9,047 bases of DNA from an uncultured Verrucomicrobiota bacterium (GCA_903864375.1 CAIPFS010000690.1:1-9047), one strand, 5' to 3'; shown: positions 1 through 6,962, counted from the first letter of the stretch. Made by a program: numbers and translations. The notes: generated by a model not told the origin, from the letters alone.

Positions 1-11
1 CCGGGATGGGA

Positions 12-51
12 ACTCCCGATCGATCAGCGCCGGCTCACGTCCGGCGACTAC
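12..51 (-). repeat. REP-like GTAG hairpin element, copy 1
   Basis: This 40-base segment is repeated without any mismatch at 210-249, and weaker similarity continues on both sides (1-56 against 199-254). Read on the minus strand it begins GTAG (51-48), then one T, then a perfect hairpin with arms CGCCGG and CCGGCG (46-41 and 33-28) around the 7-base loop ACGTGAG. A GTAG or GGAG tetranucleotide just 5' of a short GC-rich stem is the hallmark of REP elements mobilised by RAYT (TnpA_REP) transposases. That family link is inferred, since no RAYT gene lies here. The copy faces copy 2 (76-114) head to head, the alternating orientation typical of BIMEs. Confidence 0.75.
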
Positions 52-75
52 AGGGAGGTGGGCCACCTTCGTTCC

Positions 76-114
76 AGTAGTCGCCGAGCGTGAGTCGGCG
101 CCATCTTGATCAAG
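76..114 (+). repeat. REP-like GTAG hairpin element, inverted copy
   Basis: On the plus strand GTAG lies at 77-80, then T, then a perfect 6-bp hairpin with arms CGCCGA (82-87) and TCGGCG (95-100) around the loop GCGTGAG. Aligned to the reverse complement of copy 1 (77-100 against 28-51), 21 of 24 bases agree. Two of the three differences are the paired partners at the top of the stem, so a G-C pair has become an A-T pair and the hairpin is kept; the third is in the loop. Similarity beyond the stem fades but keeps a GATC. The 25-base gap to copy 1 contains a palindrome, AGGTGG-G-CCACCT (56-68). Confidence 0.7.
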
Positions 115-209
115 CTGGTACCCGTTACTGGGCAGACAGGCCGGGTGGCGAACCGTCGGACCGGTGACACTGGGAAGCGAAACCTCGGCCTTCCTCCCCC
201 GGAATGAGG

Positions 210-249
210 ACTCCCGATCGATCAGCGCCGGCTCACGTCCGGCGACTAC
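210..249 (-). repeat. REP-like GTAG hairpin element, copy overlapping the waaF stop
   Basis: An exact 40-base duplicate of 12-51, shifted by 198 bases. On the minus strand GTAG is at 249-246, and the hairpin arms lie at 244-239 and 231-226 around a 7-base loop. The TAG inside GTAG (248-246) is the in-frame stop codon of the heptosyltransferase gene, so the repeat supplies the end of that gene. There is no T-tract after the stem, so it is not a standard intrinsic terminator. A hairpin directly after a stop codon could still stabilise the 3' end of the lpxK-lpxL-waaF transcript (inference). Confidence 0.75.
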
Positions 250-1409
250 GGGGACGGAAGGCTCGCAACAGTGCCGAGGACCAACATCACCGCGTCGGTG
301 ACCTGGTCGGGGCTGATGCGGGTCAGGCACCGCAGATCGATGGGGCATTGTCGCAGGAAGCAGGGGGCGCAGGGGACTCCGGCGCGCAACAGGTGGTGGC
401 GGGGATCACCGGGCAATCCCGGACCCGTCAGTTCCGGCGACGTACTGCCAAAAGGCACCACCACGGGAACCCCCAACGCCGCAGCCACGTGCATCGGTCC
501 GGTGTCGTTGGTCACCAAAACCCGGAGTCGGGTCATCGCCGCCATCAACTCCCGCAGACCGGTCCGACCGGCCAGGTTGACCACGTTGCCGGACCCATGG
601 GAAGCCACCAACCGCGCAGCCTCCACATCCGCTCCGCCGCCAAAGACCACCACCGGCAGCCGGCAGCCCCGCGCACGCAGATCCTGCAACAGCCGCCCGA
701 AGTTCTCGGCCGGCCAGCGCTTGGCCGGACCATATTCGGCCCCTGGATTGATCCCAATCCAGCCGGCTTCCGCCTGGTCGCGCGCCCCCGGAGGAAGTGC
801 GGCCATCAAGGTGGCCTGCATGGCGGTCCGCTCGTCGTCGGTCACCCGGAGGACCGGCGCGATCGGTGTCGGATCGGCACCCAGGACTCCGACCAGGCGG
901 AGGTAATGGCGGGTGTGATGGGATTCCGGCGGTGGAGTCGGTGGGATCGCACGTGCCTCCTGCAATCCTGCCCGGATTTCCTCCGGACTTCGTTTGCGCA
1001 TCCGGGCCGCCCTGGGATCGGGTTCGACCGCCCCGGTCAGCCACCAGCGCCGACCCCGTGTGGCGATTCCAATCCGCCGGGGCACCCGCGCCAGCCACGG
1101 TTCCAGGGCCGACCGCAGGGAATTGGGCAGAATCAGACTCACATCGGCGCCTTCACGACGGATGCGGCGCGACACCTGCCAGATCCCTTCGCCGGGTCCG
1201 AAGGCCACAACCCGGTCCACCGCCGGATGTGCCAGCCAGAGGGCCGCGAGTTTTTGAGGGCTGAGCAGGTGGATTTCAGTGTCCGGCAGGGCCTCGCGGA
1301 GGCGCATCAAGGCCGGGGTGGTCATCACGGCGTCACCGAGCCAGTTGACGCTTCGGACGACAATGCGCCGGATGGGGGGACCGACAGGGCCGGCGTTGGT
1401 GGCGGTCAA
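246..1409 (-). CDS. waaF: LPS heptosyltransferase II-like protein (GT9 family)
   Basis: A glycosyltransferase family 9 enzyme that probably adds heptose from ADP-L-glycero-D-manno-heptose to the LPS inner core at the cytoplasmic face of the inner membrane. The 387-aa length is slightly longer than typical WaaF (about 350). Visible landmarks are the N-terminal VRSVNWLGDAVMTTPAL (about residues 18-34, the GT9 acceptor-side loop), GINPGAEYGPAKRWP near the middle (the WaaF-type nucleotide-sugar motif) and TNDTGPMHVAAALG followed by FGSTSPELTGP (C-terminal Rossmann half). A cysteine-rich tail, CAPCFLRQCPIDLRC, is common in heptosyltransferase II-like proteins of non-enteric bacteria. The start is TTG: there is no in-frame ATG nearby, and GGAGG lies 7 bases upstream. 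The TTG overlaps the TGA of the acyltransferase gene by 4 bases (TTGA). The TAG stop lies inside a repeat. WaaC or another GT9 specificity is possible, but the GAEYGPAKRWP motif favours WaaF. Confidence 0.86.
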   Translation of the reverse strand: MTATNAGPVGPPIRRIVVRSVNWLGDAVMTTPALMRLREALPDTEIHLLSPQKLAALWLAHPAVDRVVAFGPGEGIWQVSRRIRREGADVSLILPNSLRSALEPWLARVPRRIGIATRGRRWWLTGAVEPDPRAARMRKRSPEEIRAGLQEARAIPPTPPPESHHTRHYLRLVGVLGADPTPIAPVLRVTDDERTAMQATLMAALPPGARDQAEAGWIGINPGAEYGPAKRWPAENFGRLLQDLRARGCRLPVVVFGGGADVEAARLVASHGSGNVVNLAGRTGLRELMAAMTRLRVLVTNDTGPMHVAAALGVPVVVPFGSTSPELTGPGLPGDPRHHLLRAGVPCAPCFLRQCPIDLRCLTRISPDQVTDAVMLVLGTVASLPSP

Positions 1410-2335
1410 GCTCCCTCCTCCCCACTCTCGCCGGATGGTGCCTCACCGGCGGCGACCTGTGCCTGCCACCGGCTGATCGGTTTCCACCGGCGATGCACCC
1501 AGAACCAGTTGGCCGGGTCGCGCCGGATGGCGGCCTCAAAATGCCGGTTGATATCGCTGGTGATGGCTTCGGCAGAGCGGCGGGTTCCGTCGGGTTCGGT
1601 GGTGGATATCATGGCCACCACCTCGACCCGCCAGCGGGCCAGAGCGGTCCTGAAGCAGATGCCAACGCACAGCGGAGCCCGATACCGGGCGGCGAAAAGA
1701 GCGGGTGCGGCGCTGCAGGAACAGTCGTGCCCCAGGAACGGCAGCCAGAGCCCGCGGTCGCCGGCATGCTGGTCGGACAGCAGTCCCAGCATGGCCCTGC
1801 CCTCCCGCAGGAATTCGCGCAGCCGGCGGGCCTCGGAGCGGCGTTCGAAGAACCGGATGCCGCTGCGATTTCGCACCGACTGGAGGAGGCCGTTCAGCCG
1901 TGGATCCGGGAGGGCCCGGTAGGTGGTGGCCCATCGCCAGCCGGGTGCCACGGCGGAGGCACTGGCAAACAATTCAAAATTTCCAAAATGACCCACGGCT
2001 CCAATAATCGATCGCCCGTCGGTCGGGAGGGATTCAACGATGTTGACCCATTCGACATGCTTCGCCAGATCCGCAGGGCTCATGCAGGCGGTTTTCAGGG
2101 CGCACACATAGTTTTCACCTATCCGGCGGAAATTCTCGCGCGCAATGGCCAGGCGTTGCTCCTTCGACAATTCCGGCAGGGCTTGGGCAAGATTGGTCAG
2201 GGCCACGCGCCGATGCCGACGGTCCACCCACCAGGCGAGGGCCCCGCCAAAACGCCCGAGGCGGGCGCCGGTTCGGAGGGGCAGCCATTGGATGAGGGCC
2301 ACCAGGGCGCGGAGTAGGGCAATCGGGAGGAACAT
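1406..2335 (-). CDS. lpxL: Lipid A biosynthesis acyltransferase (LpxL/HtrB family)
   Basis: A membrane-associated acyltransferase that adds a secondary acyl chain to the Kdo2-lipid A precursor. Its 309 aa match the family length. The N-terminus (residues 1-20, MFLPIALLRALVALIQWLPL) is a hydrophobic anchor. The catalytic H-x4-E motif is GHFGNFE (H116, E121). Further landmarks are YRALPDPRLNGLL (about 139-151), the block LLSDQHAGDRG (185-195) and the C-terminal NWFWVHRRWKP (276-286), all typical of LpxL/LpxM. The ATG shares its A with the TAA stop of lpxK (TAATG), with no clear Shine-Dalgarno, so translation is probably coupled to lpxK by re-initiation. The last codons carry the ribosome-binding site of waaF. 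Whether it is LpxL-like or LpxM-like, and which acyl chain it uses, cannot be told from sequence alone. Confidence 0.88.
   Translation of the reverse strand: MFLPIALLRALVALIQWLPLRTGARLGRFGGALAWWVDRRHRRVALTNLAQALPELSKEQRLAIARENFRRIGENYVCALKTACMSPADLAKHVEWVNIVESLPTDGRSIIGAVGHFGNFELFASASAVAPGWRWATTYRALPDPRLNGLLQSVRNRSGIRFFERRSEARRLREFLREGRAMLGLLSDQHAGDRGLWLPFLGHDCSCSAAPALFAARYRAPLCVGICFRTALARWRVEVVAMISTTEPDGTRRSAEAITSDINRHFEAAIRRDPANWFWVHRRWKPISRWQAQVAAGEAPSGESGEEGA
1414..1421 (-). promoter_or_regulatory. Strong Shine-Dalgarno deciding the TTG start of waaF
   Basis: Read on the minus strand the sequence is GGAGGAGG. The first GGAGG ends 7 bases before the TTG at 1409-1407. It is the best ribosome-binding site in the window and lies within the last codons of the upstream acyltransferase gene, supporting TTG as the real start. 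Confidence 0.75.
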
Positions 2336-3528
2336 TATTTAAAGCAAATCCGCCGGACGCAGTCTTCGAAGCTATCCGCCCCGCTGGTGATCTTGATTTC
2401 CACCCGCATGTACCAGACGGGCAGGTCGCGACGATCCAATTTGGGAAACCGGACGGCATCCTTCTGGGTGGTCAGCAGCAATTCCGCCCGGCGCTTCTTC
2501 CCCCGATTGATGGCATTGAGCACCTCCTGCTGGGAGAATCGGTGGTGGTCTGCAAACCGGCGGGTCAGCACCACGTCCACCCCCAATTCCACCAGCTTGG
2601 ATTCGAAACTCTCCGGCTGGGCGATTCCCGTGAGACTGGCCACCTTGCGTCCCTTGAGTTCACTGAGCTCGTGTCGATCCCCGGTAAACACATCCTCAAA
2701 ATAGAGGGGATGATGTTCGCACTCCACCAGGTTGGCACGGTGATTGAACCGGGCGACGCGGGCGCGGAGTTCGTTAAGGGCGGCGTCCCTTGCAGGGGTT
2801 CCCCGCGAGACTTTGGTCAGGAAGATGACATCCGCCCGGGCCAGGTGCGACGGCGGTTCGCGAAGAATGCCCCGGGGAAGCAGATGGCCGTTGCCGAACG
2901 GTTGCTGGGAGTCGACGAGAACGACGTCGGTCCGCCGTCCCCGCAGTTTCCAGTATTGAAATCCGTCATCGAGCAGCAGGGTGTCGCAGCCGAATTCCTC
3001 AATGGCAAAGCGTCCGGCCTTGACCCGGTCCTTGTCGACCAGGACCACGACATCGCGCAGGTTGGCGGCCAGCATGTACGGTTCGTCGCCGGCGCTTTCG
3101 GAATCGAGCAGCAGGGACTGGCCATCGCTGACGATTCGGGGTGGGGTGGTGTCCTCCCGCAGCAGCGCCTTGTCCAGCAGGCGGGCGGCCAGCGGCTTGG
3201 GTCTTGAACGATAACCGCGGGAGAGAATCGCGACCTTGCGCCCCTGGTCTTGTAGGGCCCGGGCAAATTTTTCCACGACCGGGGTCTTGCCGGTGCCGCC
3301 GACCGTCAAATTCCCGACCGCAATCACCTGCACTCCCAGGGTTGAATCCCGCAGGATGCGGGCATTGTACAATCCGCGGCGCGATTTGACGGCCACGCCG
3401 AAGACGTGCGAGAGGGCTCGCAAAAGAAAACGCACCAGGCTCGCCCATTTTCCAGGACGTTCCTCCAGAATGACTCCGAGGAGCCACTGCTCGGCCTCCT
3501 CGGTAAATTGTCGCCAACGCTCACGCAC
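2335..3528 (-). CDS. lpxK: Tetraacyldisaccharide 4'-kinase (lipid A 4'-kinase)
   Basis: An ATP-dependent inner-membrane kinase that phosphorylates the 4' position of the tetraacyldisaccharide-1-phosphate lipid A precursor. From the chosen start it is 397 aa, somewhat longer than the E. coli enzyme (about 330) because of an N-terminal extension seen in PVC homologues. Motifs from this start: Walker A GNLTVGGTGKTP (72-83), SRGYRS (103-108), GDEPYML (147-153), LLLDDGFQYWKL with the Asp pair (about 184-195) and GNGHLLPRGILREP (212-225). The amphipathic N-terminus, with WLLGVILEE and SLVRFLLRALSHVFG, fits membrane association. I prefer GTG at 3528 because AGGA lies 10 bases upstream and MRERWRQFTEEAEQWLL resembles relatives. 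A TTG at 3561 would add 11 residues but has no ribosome-binding site. It is the first gene of the lpxK-lpxL-waaF operon, divergent from the PVC cytochrome gene. Confidence 0.9.
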   Translation of the reverse strand: MRERWRQFTEEAEQWLLGVILEERPGKWASLVRFLLRALSHVFGVAVKSRRGLYNARILRDSTLGVQVIAVGNLTVGGTGKTPVVEKFARALQDQGRKVAILSRGYRSRPKPLAARLLDKALLREDTTPPRIVSDGQSLLLDSESAGDEPYMLAANLRDVVVLVDKDRVKAGRFAIEEFGCDTLLLDDGFQYWKLRGRRTDVVLVDSQQPFGNGHLLPRGILREPPSHLARADVIFLTKVSRGTPARDAALNELRARVARFNHRANLVECEHHPLYFEDVFTGDRHELSELKGRKVASLTGIAQPESFESKLVELGVDVVLTRRFADHHRFSQQEVLNAINRGKKRRAELLLTTQKDAVRFPKLDRRDLPVWYMRVEIKITSGADSFEDCVRRICFK

Positions 3529-3538
3529 CGTCGGTGCA

Positions 3539-3542
3539 TCCT
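3539..3542 (-). promoter_or_regulatory. Probable Shine-Dalgarno for the GTG start of lpxK
   Basis: On the minus strand AGGA (within GGCAGGA) lies 10 bases before the GTG at 3528-3526. It is modest, but it is the only purine-rich match near either candidate start, and it favours GTG over the TTG at 3561. Confidence 0.45.
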
Positions 3543-3587
3543 GCCAGATGGGGACCCCCAAAGGGAAGGGGCAGGTTTTGAACCCGG

Positions 3588-3614
3588 GATCAGCGCCGAC
3601 TCACGTCCGACCAC
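3588..3614 (-). repeat. Decayed copy of the REP-like element
   Basis: Bases 3588-3609 match 22-43 of copy 1 with one difference in 22. On the minus strand the tetranucleotide is GTGG (3614-3611) instead of GTAG. Three bases of the first stem arm are missing, while the loop ACGTGAG and the distal arm TCGGCG are intact. The hairpin can therefore no longer form as in the other copies. It lies in the spacer between the divergent lpxK and PVC cytochrome genes. Confidence 0.65.
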
Positions 3615-3625
3615 GGGGTGGCAGC

Positions 3626-3649
3626 CCCAGCGGCTCCGGAGACGCTGGG
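3626..3649. repeat. Perfect 7-bp inverted repeat with nested palindrome
   Basis: Arms CCCAGCG (3626-3632) and CGCTGGG (3643-3649) flank a 10-base centre that itself contains the palindrome CTCCGGAG (3634-3641). No T-tract follows on either strand, so a terminator is unlikely. It could be part of the neighbouring repeat element or an operator for the divergent promoters (inference). Confidence 0.45.
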
Positions 3650-3744
3650 AGGGTGACCCGGCCCACCCCATGGGCCATGTCGAATTCCCTCCCATGAATA
3701 GCCTTTCCACGGTGTCCGTCCGGCTGTTGACTATTGCCTCCGCC

Positions 3745-6700
3745 ATGAAACTCCGTCATTTGCTCGTCGCCGCCAGCCTGGCCACCCTCCACGGACTCGC
3801 TGATCAGGGAAATCCGCTGAGCGAGGAGGAGATTCTCAAGCGGATCACCTACCCTCCCGAATTCGAGGCCACCGTATTCGCCTCACCGCCCCAGCTCTCC
3901 TACCCCATCTTCCTGAGTGCTGCACCGGATGGCACCCTGTTTGTCGGGTGCGACGAGAACGGGTCGCTGGACCAGAAGGGGGACCGTGGCCGGGTGGTGA
4001 TGTTGCAGGATACCCAGGGAACGGGGCGCGCCGATAAAATCACGACCTTTGCCCGGATGGACAGTCCCCGCGGGGTCGCCTGGGATGGCAGCACGCGCAC
4101 CTTGTACGTGATGCATCCTCCGTTTCTGACCGCCTACCACGACGACGACGGCACCGGGGTTGCCCATCGGCAGGAGGATTTGATCACCGGGTTGGGCTTT
4201 CCCCTGAGTGCCCGCGGCGCGGACCACACCATCAACGGCATCCGGCTCGGGATCGATGGATGGATTTACATTGCCTGCGGCGACTATGGCGCCGCCCTGG
4301 CCACCGGCCGCGACGGACGGTCTCTCTCACTTCGCGGGGGCGGAATCCTTCGCGTTCGACCCGATGGTTCCGGACTCGAAACCGTGGTCACCGGCACCCG
4401 CAACATCCTCGCGGTGGCCATTGCCCCGACGCTGGACCTCTTCACCCGCGACAACACCAATGACGGGGATGACTGGAACGATCGATTGAGCTTCAATCCG
4501 TTCGGTGCCCAGATGGGGTATCCCACCCTGTTCCGCAATTTCCCCGATGAGATCATCCCGACGATGATCGACTACGGCGGCGGATCGCCGGTGGGCTCCA
4601 TCTTTATTGATGAACCCGTTCTTCCCAAAACCTGGGCTCACGGCTTTTATTCGGTGGAATGGGGTCGGAACGAGATCGACCTCCATCCGCTGACCCGCGA
4701 TGGAGCCACCTGGAAGGCTGATACGCAGAAATTCATGTCGATGACCCGGGCCACGGATCTGGAGGTCGACGGCAGGGGAAATCTCTATGCCGCCAGCCTC
4801 GATGGCGCGACCTTCACCTACAATGGGCCCGTGGTGGGCTATGTGGTCCGGTTGCATCCGAAAAACCTCCAGGCACCGGCCACGCCCGATTTCAAGAAAC
4901 TGACACCGGCTCAACTGGTGGAAAACATCGGTTCCAGCAGCGCGGTCTGGCGTCTGGCGGCGCAACGGGAATTCCTGGCCCGTGGCGCTGCGGCCGGTGG
5001 ACCGGAGGGACTCGTGCAAGTGGTGGCACAAAACCCGAATCTCGGCGCCCGGGTGGCCGCCCTCTTCACGCTTCGGCAGGCGTTCGGGGTCAAGGCCATC
5101 CCGCTGATCCGCACGTTTCTGGTTCAGGACGACCTCCGGGAATACGCCCTCAAGGCCATTGCCGACAGCGCCAATCCTGCATCCGTGGGTGCCGAGATTC
5201 CGGTGGCCCCTTTCCTGGAGGCATTGAAGGACAAGAATCCCAGGGTCCGACTCCAGGCTGTGACCGCTCTCGGACGAAGTGGCCGGGTGGAGGTTGCCGA
5301 CGCCCTGCTGCCCCATACCGCCGACCCGGACTACACCGTGGCCCACATCACGGTTCAGGCCCTGCGCTGGTTAAAGGCTTCAGAAGCCTCACTGCTGGCC
5401 CTCGACAAGGCCCCGCCCGCTGTTCGAAAAGGAGCCCTGCGGGTTCTTCAGGCCCTCCATCAACCGGAGGTGGTGCAGGGGTTGATCTCACGGCTTGCCA
5501 CCGCTGACCCGGAACTTCGCCGGGGTGTCTTCCAGGCCCTCTGCCGCCTCGACACCCGGGAGGCCCCGTACACGGGTTTGAACATGTGGTGGGGAACACG
5601 GCCCGACACCAGCGGTCCGCTCTACCTGCCAGTCCGTTGGGAATCGAGCGACACCATTGAGGCCGCCCTGCGCGGACGCCTGGAAGTCTCCACTGGCGAC
5701 GAGGCACGCGAGCAGGTGGCCACGCTGCTGAAGACCAAGGTTTCGTTTCCCGGGATGACCGAACTGGCCATGGCCAGGGCCGGCAAGGACACCGGGTCGC
5801 GGCTGGACGTCATCGCCCCGCTGCTCTCACCGAAGACCCCGACGTCGCCCGAGGTTGTCAAAGCCCTCACGGCCATCGCCGTTGACCCTGCCGAAGACCC
5901 GGTTCACCGGGCGCGCGCTCTCCGGATGCTCCGGGGTGTGATCGATAAGAACTTCGATGCCGTGGCCGGTGCCATCGCCTCTCTCGCCCGCGCACATCCT
6001 GAACCGCCCGGAGCCACGCCGTTGCCGGGACCCCTGGTCTCGGTCTGGGAGGAATTCACCCGGGACGCCGGGATGGGAAACCATATCGGTCAATTCCGCC
6101 GTCTGGCGGAACACAACGATCCAGCACGCCGGATCGTCGGATCGACCGTGCTGGTCAACCTGGCCACGAGCACAGTCATCAAGGATGAGCGAATTCATAA
6201 GGAATCCCGCGCCGCCATTGCCGCTCTCTGGTCCAATCCGAATGCGTCTGCCGTCCTGCTGACCGTGATCGGCACCCTGCGCGCGGCCGAGTTTGCGCCT
6301 CAAATCAACGAACAGGTCAACAGCCCTTTGGTGGCGGTGGCTCAGGCCGCTCGTTACGCTCAAAATGAGTTGGGTCTGAGCGGGTCCGGTTCGGATGCAC
6401 GCCTGATTGCCGCGTTGCCCTACGAGGAGGTGGTCAAAACAGCCGTCGCCACCCGGGGCGACGCAGCCGTCGGCGGACAACTTTTCCTCCAACAAGGCTG
6501 TGTCGTCTGCCACACGGTATCGCCCAAGGACCCGCCCAAAGGCCCGATGCTGGGCGGTATTGCCACGCGGTACAACCGGACGGAGCTGTGCGAATCCATC
6601 CTCAAACCCAGCGCTAAAATCGCCCAGGGCTTCGAGCCGCAGAGCTTCACCCTGAAGAACGGAGATCAGGTGGACGGTTTCGTGGTGAAGGAGGGTGGCG

Positions 6701-6873
6701 ATTCCGTTGAAGTCCGCAATGCGGTGGGAGCGGTCACGGTGATCGAAAAAGGGGACCTGGCTAAACGCGAGAAGCTGGCTCAGTCCATCATGCCCGAGGG
6801 TTTGGTGGCCAATTTAACCCCGGTTCAACTGAGCTCATTGCTGGCCTATCTGGAGTCCACCTCCGCCAAATAG
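3745..6873 (+). CDS. PVC-type secreted dehydrogenase-like propeller / HEAT / CxxCH heme protein
   Basis: A 1042-aa exported protein, probably a periplasmic redox enzyme; its substrate is unknown. Residues 1-19 are a signal peptide (MKLRHLLVAASLATLHGLA, likely cleaved before DQ). Residues about 25-380 match the Pirellula/Verrucomicrobium membrane-bound dehydrogenase domain, a sorbosone/PQQ-dehydrogenase-like beta-propeller, with TRDNTNDGDDWNDRL near 235-249 and AHGFYSVEWG near 297. Residues about 383-890 are alpha-helical HEAT-like repeats with the family signature WWGTRPDTSGP (615-625). The C-terminus (about 900-1042) is the PVC heme-binding domain: CVVCH at 919-923 binds heme c covalently, and M1016 in SIMPEGL is a plausible distal ligand. 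ATG 3745 is chosen because it begins a compact signal peptide; ATG 3694 would add 17 residues. The reading frame stays open back into lpxK, but that part is repeat sequence. No clear Shine-Dalgarno. The gene is divergent from lpxK and converges on the next gene. Confidence 0.88.
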   Translation: MKLRHLLVAASLATLHGLADQGNPLSEEEILKRITYPPEFEATVFASPPQLSYPIFLSAAPDGTLFVGCDENGSLDQKGDRGRVVMLQDTQGTGRADKITTFARMDSPRGVAWDGSTRTLYVMHPPFLTAYHDDDGTGVAHRQEDLITGLGFPLSARGADHTINGIRLGIDGWIYIACGDYGAALATGRDGRSLSLRGGGILRVRPDGSGLETVVTGTRNILAVAIAPTLDLFTRDNTNDGDDWNDRLSFNPFGAQMGYPTLFRNFPDEIIPTMIDYGGGSPVGSIFIDEPVLPKTWAHGFYSVEWGRNEIDLHPLTRDGATWKADTQKFMSMTRATDLEVDGRGNLYAASLDGATFTYNGPVVGYVVRLHPKNLQAPATPDFKKLTPAQLVENIGSSSAVWRLAAQREFLARGAAAGGPEGLVQVVAQNPNLGARVAALFTLRQAFGVKAIPLIRTFLVQDDLREYALKAIADSANPASVGAEIPVAPFLEALKDKNPRVRLQAVTALGRSGRVEVADALLPHTADPDYTVAHITVQALRWLKASEASLLALDKAPPAVRKGALRVLQALHQPEVVQGLISRLATADPELRRGVFQALCRLDTREAPYTGLNMWWGTRPDTSGPLYLPVRWESSDTIEAALRGRLEVSTGDEAREQVATLLKTKVSFPGMTELAMARAGKDTGSRLDVIAPLLSPKTPTSPEVVKALTAIAVDPAEDPVHRARALRMLRGVIDKNFDAVAGAIASLARAHPEPPGATPLPGPLVSVWEEFTRDAGMGNHIGQFRRLAEHNDPARRIVGSTVLVNLATSTVIKDERIHKESRAAIAALWSNPNASAVLLTVIGTLRAAEFAPQINEQVNSPLVAVAQAARYAQNELGLSGSGSDARLIAALPYEEVVKTAVATRGDAAVGGQLFLQQGCVVCHTVSPKDPPKGPMLGGIATRYNRTELCESILKPSAKIAQGFEPQSFTLKNGDQVDGFVVKEGGDSVEVRNAVGAVTVIEKGDLAKREKLAQSIMPEGLVANLTPVQLSSLLAYLESTSAK

Positions 6874-6962
6874 AAGCGCCTCCATCCATCGCAACGAATC
6901 AAACGTCACCGACGGCCACCACATCGTTCCGACACCAACGACGCCCGGCGCGCTGAAACGGA
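6874..6962. other. Convergent 3' spacer without visible terminator
   Basis: These 89 bases separate the ends of the PVC cytochrome gene and the zinc-ribbon gene. I see no GC-rich stem with a T-tract on either strand, so termination is probably factor-dependent (inference). Confidence 0.35.

Larger units (their letters stand above)
1..245. other. Gene-free left flank with alternating REP-like cluster
   Basis: No reading frame here resembles a protein family. The stretch is largely explained by three hairpin elements in alternating orientation (12-51 minus, 76-114 plus, 210-249 minus), a 13-base palindrome at 56-68 between the first two, and about 110 bases of spacer (115-209) in which I see no further structure. 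The arrangement resembles a BIME (a cluster of inverted REPs) lying downstream of the heptosyltransferase gene. The left side is cut by the window edge, so the cluster may extend further. Confidence 0.55.
3529..3744. other. Divergent spacer between lpxK and the PVC cytochrome gene
   Basis: The spacer must hold the promoters of both divergent genes, but I cannot pick convincing -35/-10 pairs for either. Visible content is the decayed REP-like copy (3588-3614) and a dyad at 3626-3649. A start at ATG 3694 for the rightward gene would shorten the spacer by 51 bases. Confidence 0.4.

Noticed and set aside
1..250. CRISPR array or insertion-sequence end
   Set aside because: The repeats alternate in orientation with unequal spacing and carry no transposase gene, so neither a CRISPR array nor an IS fits.
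204..1922. Open plus-strand frame of 572 codons opposite waaF and part of the acyltransferase gene
   Set aside because: Its product is Pro/Arg/Gly/His-rich without any recognisable motif. It lies wholly antisense to two genes with clear family motifs, as expected from high-GC codon usage.
1493..2317. Plus-strand frame of 274 codons opposite the acyltransferase gene
   Set aside because: Antisense shadow of a well-supported gene; glycine- and proline-rich low-information sequence with no family features.
3406..3744. N-terminal extension of the PVC cytochrome frame by 113 residues
   Set aside because: The stretch overlaps the lpxK start on the other strand and translates the decayed repeat and dyad. 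The signal peptide begins only at 3745.
4327..5346. Minus-strand frame of 339 codons inside the PVC cytochrome gene
   Set aside because: Antisense shadow; no motif, and the plus-strand protein here matches the propeller and HEAT regions of a known family.
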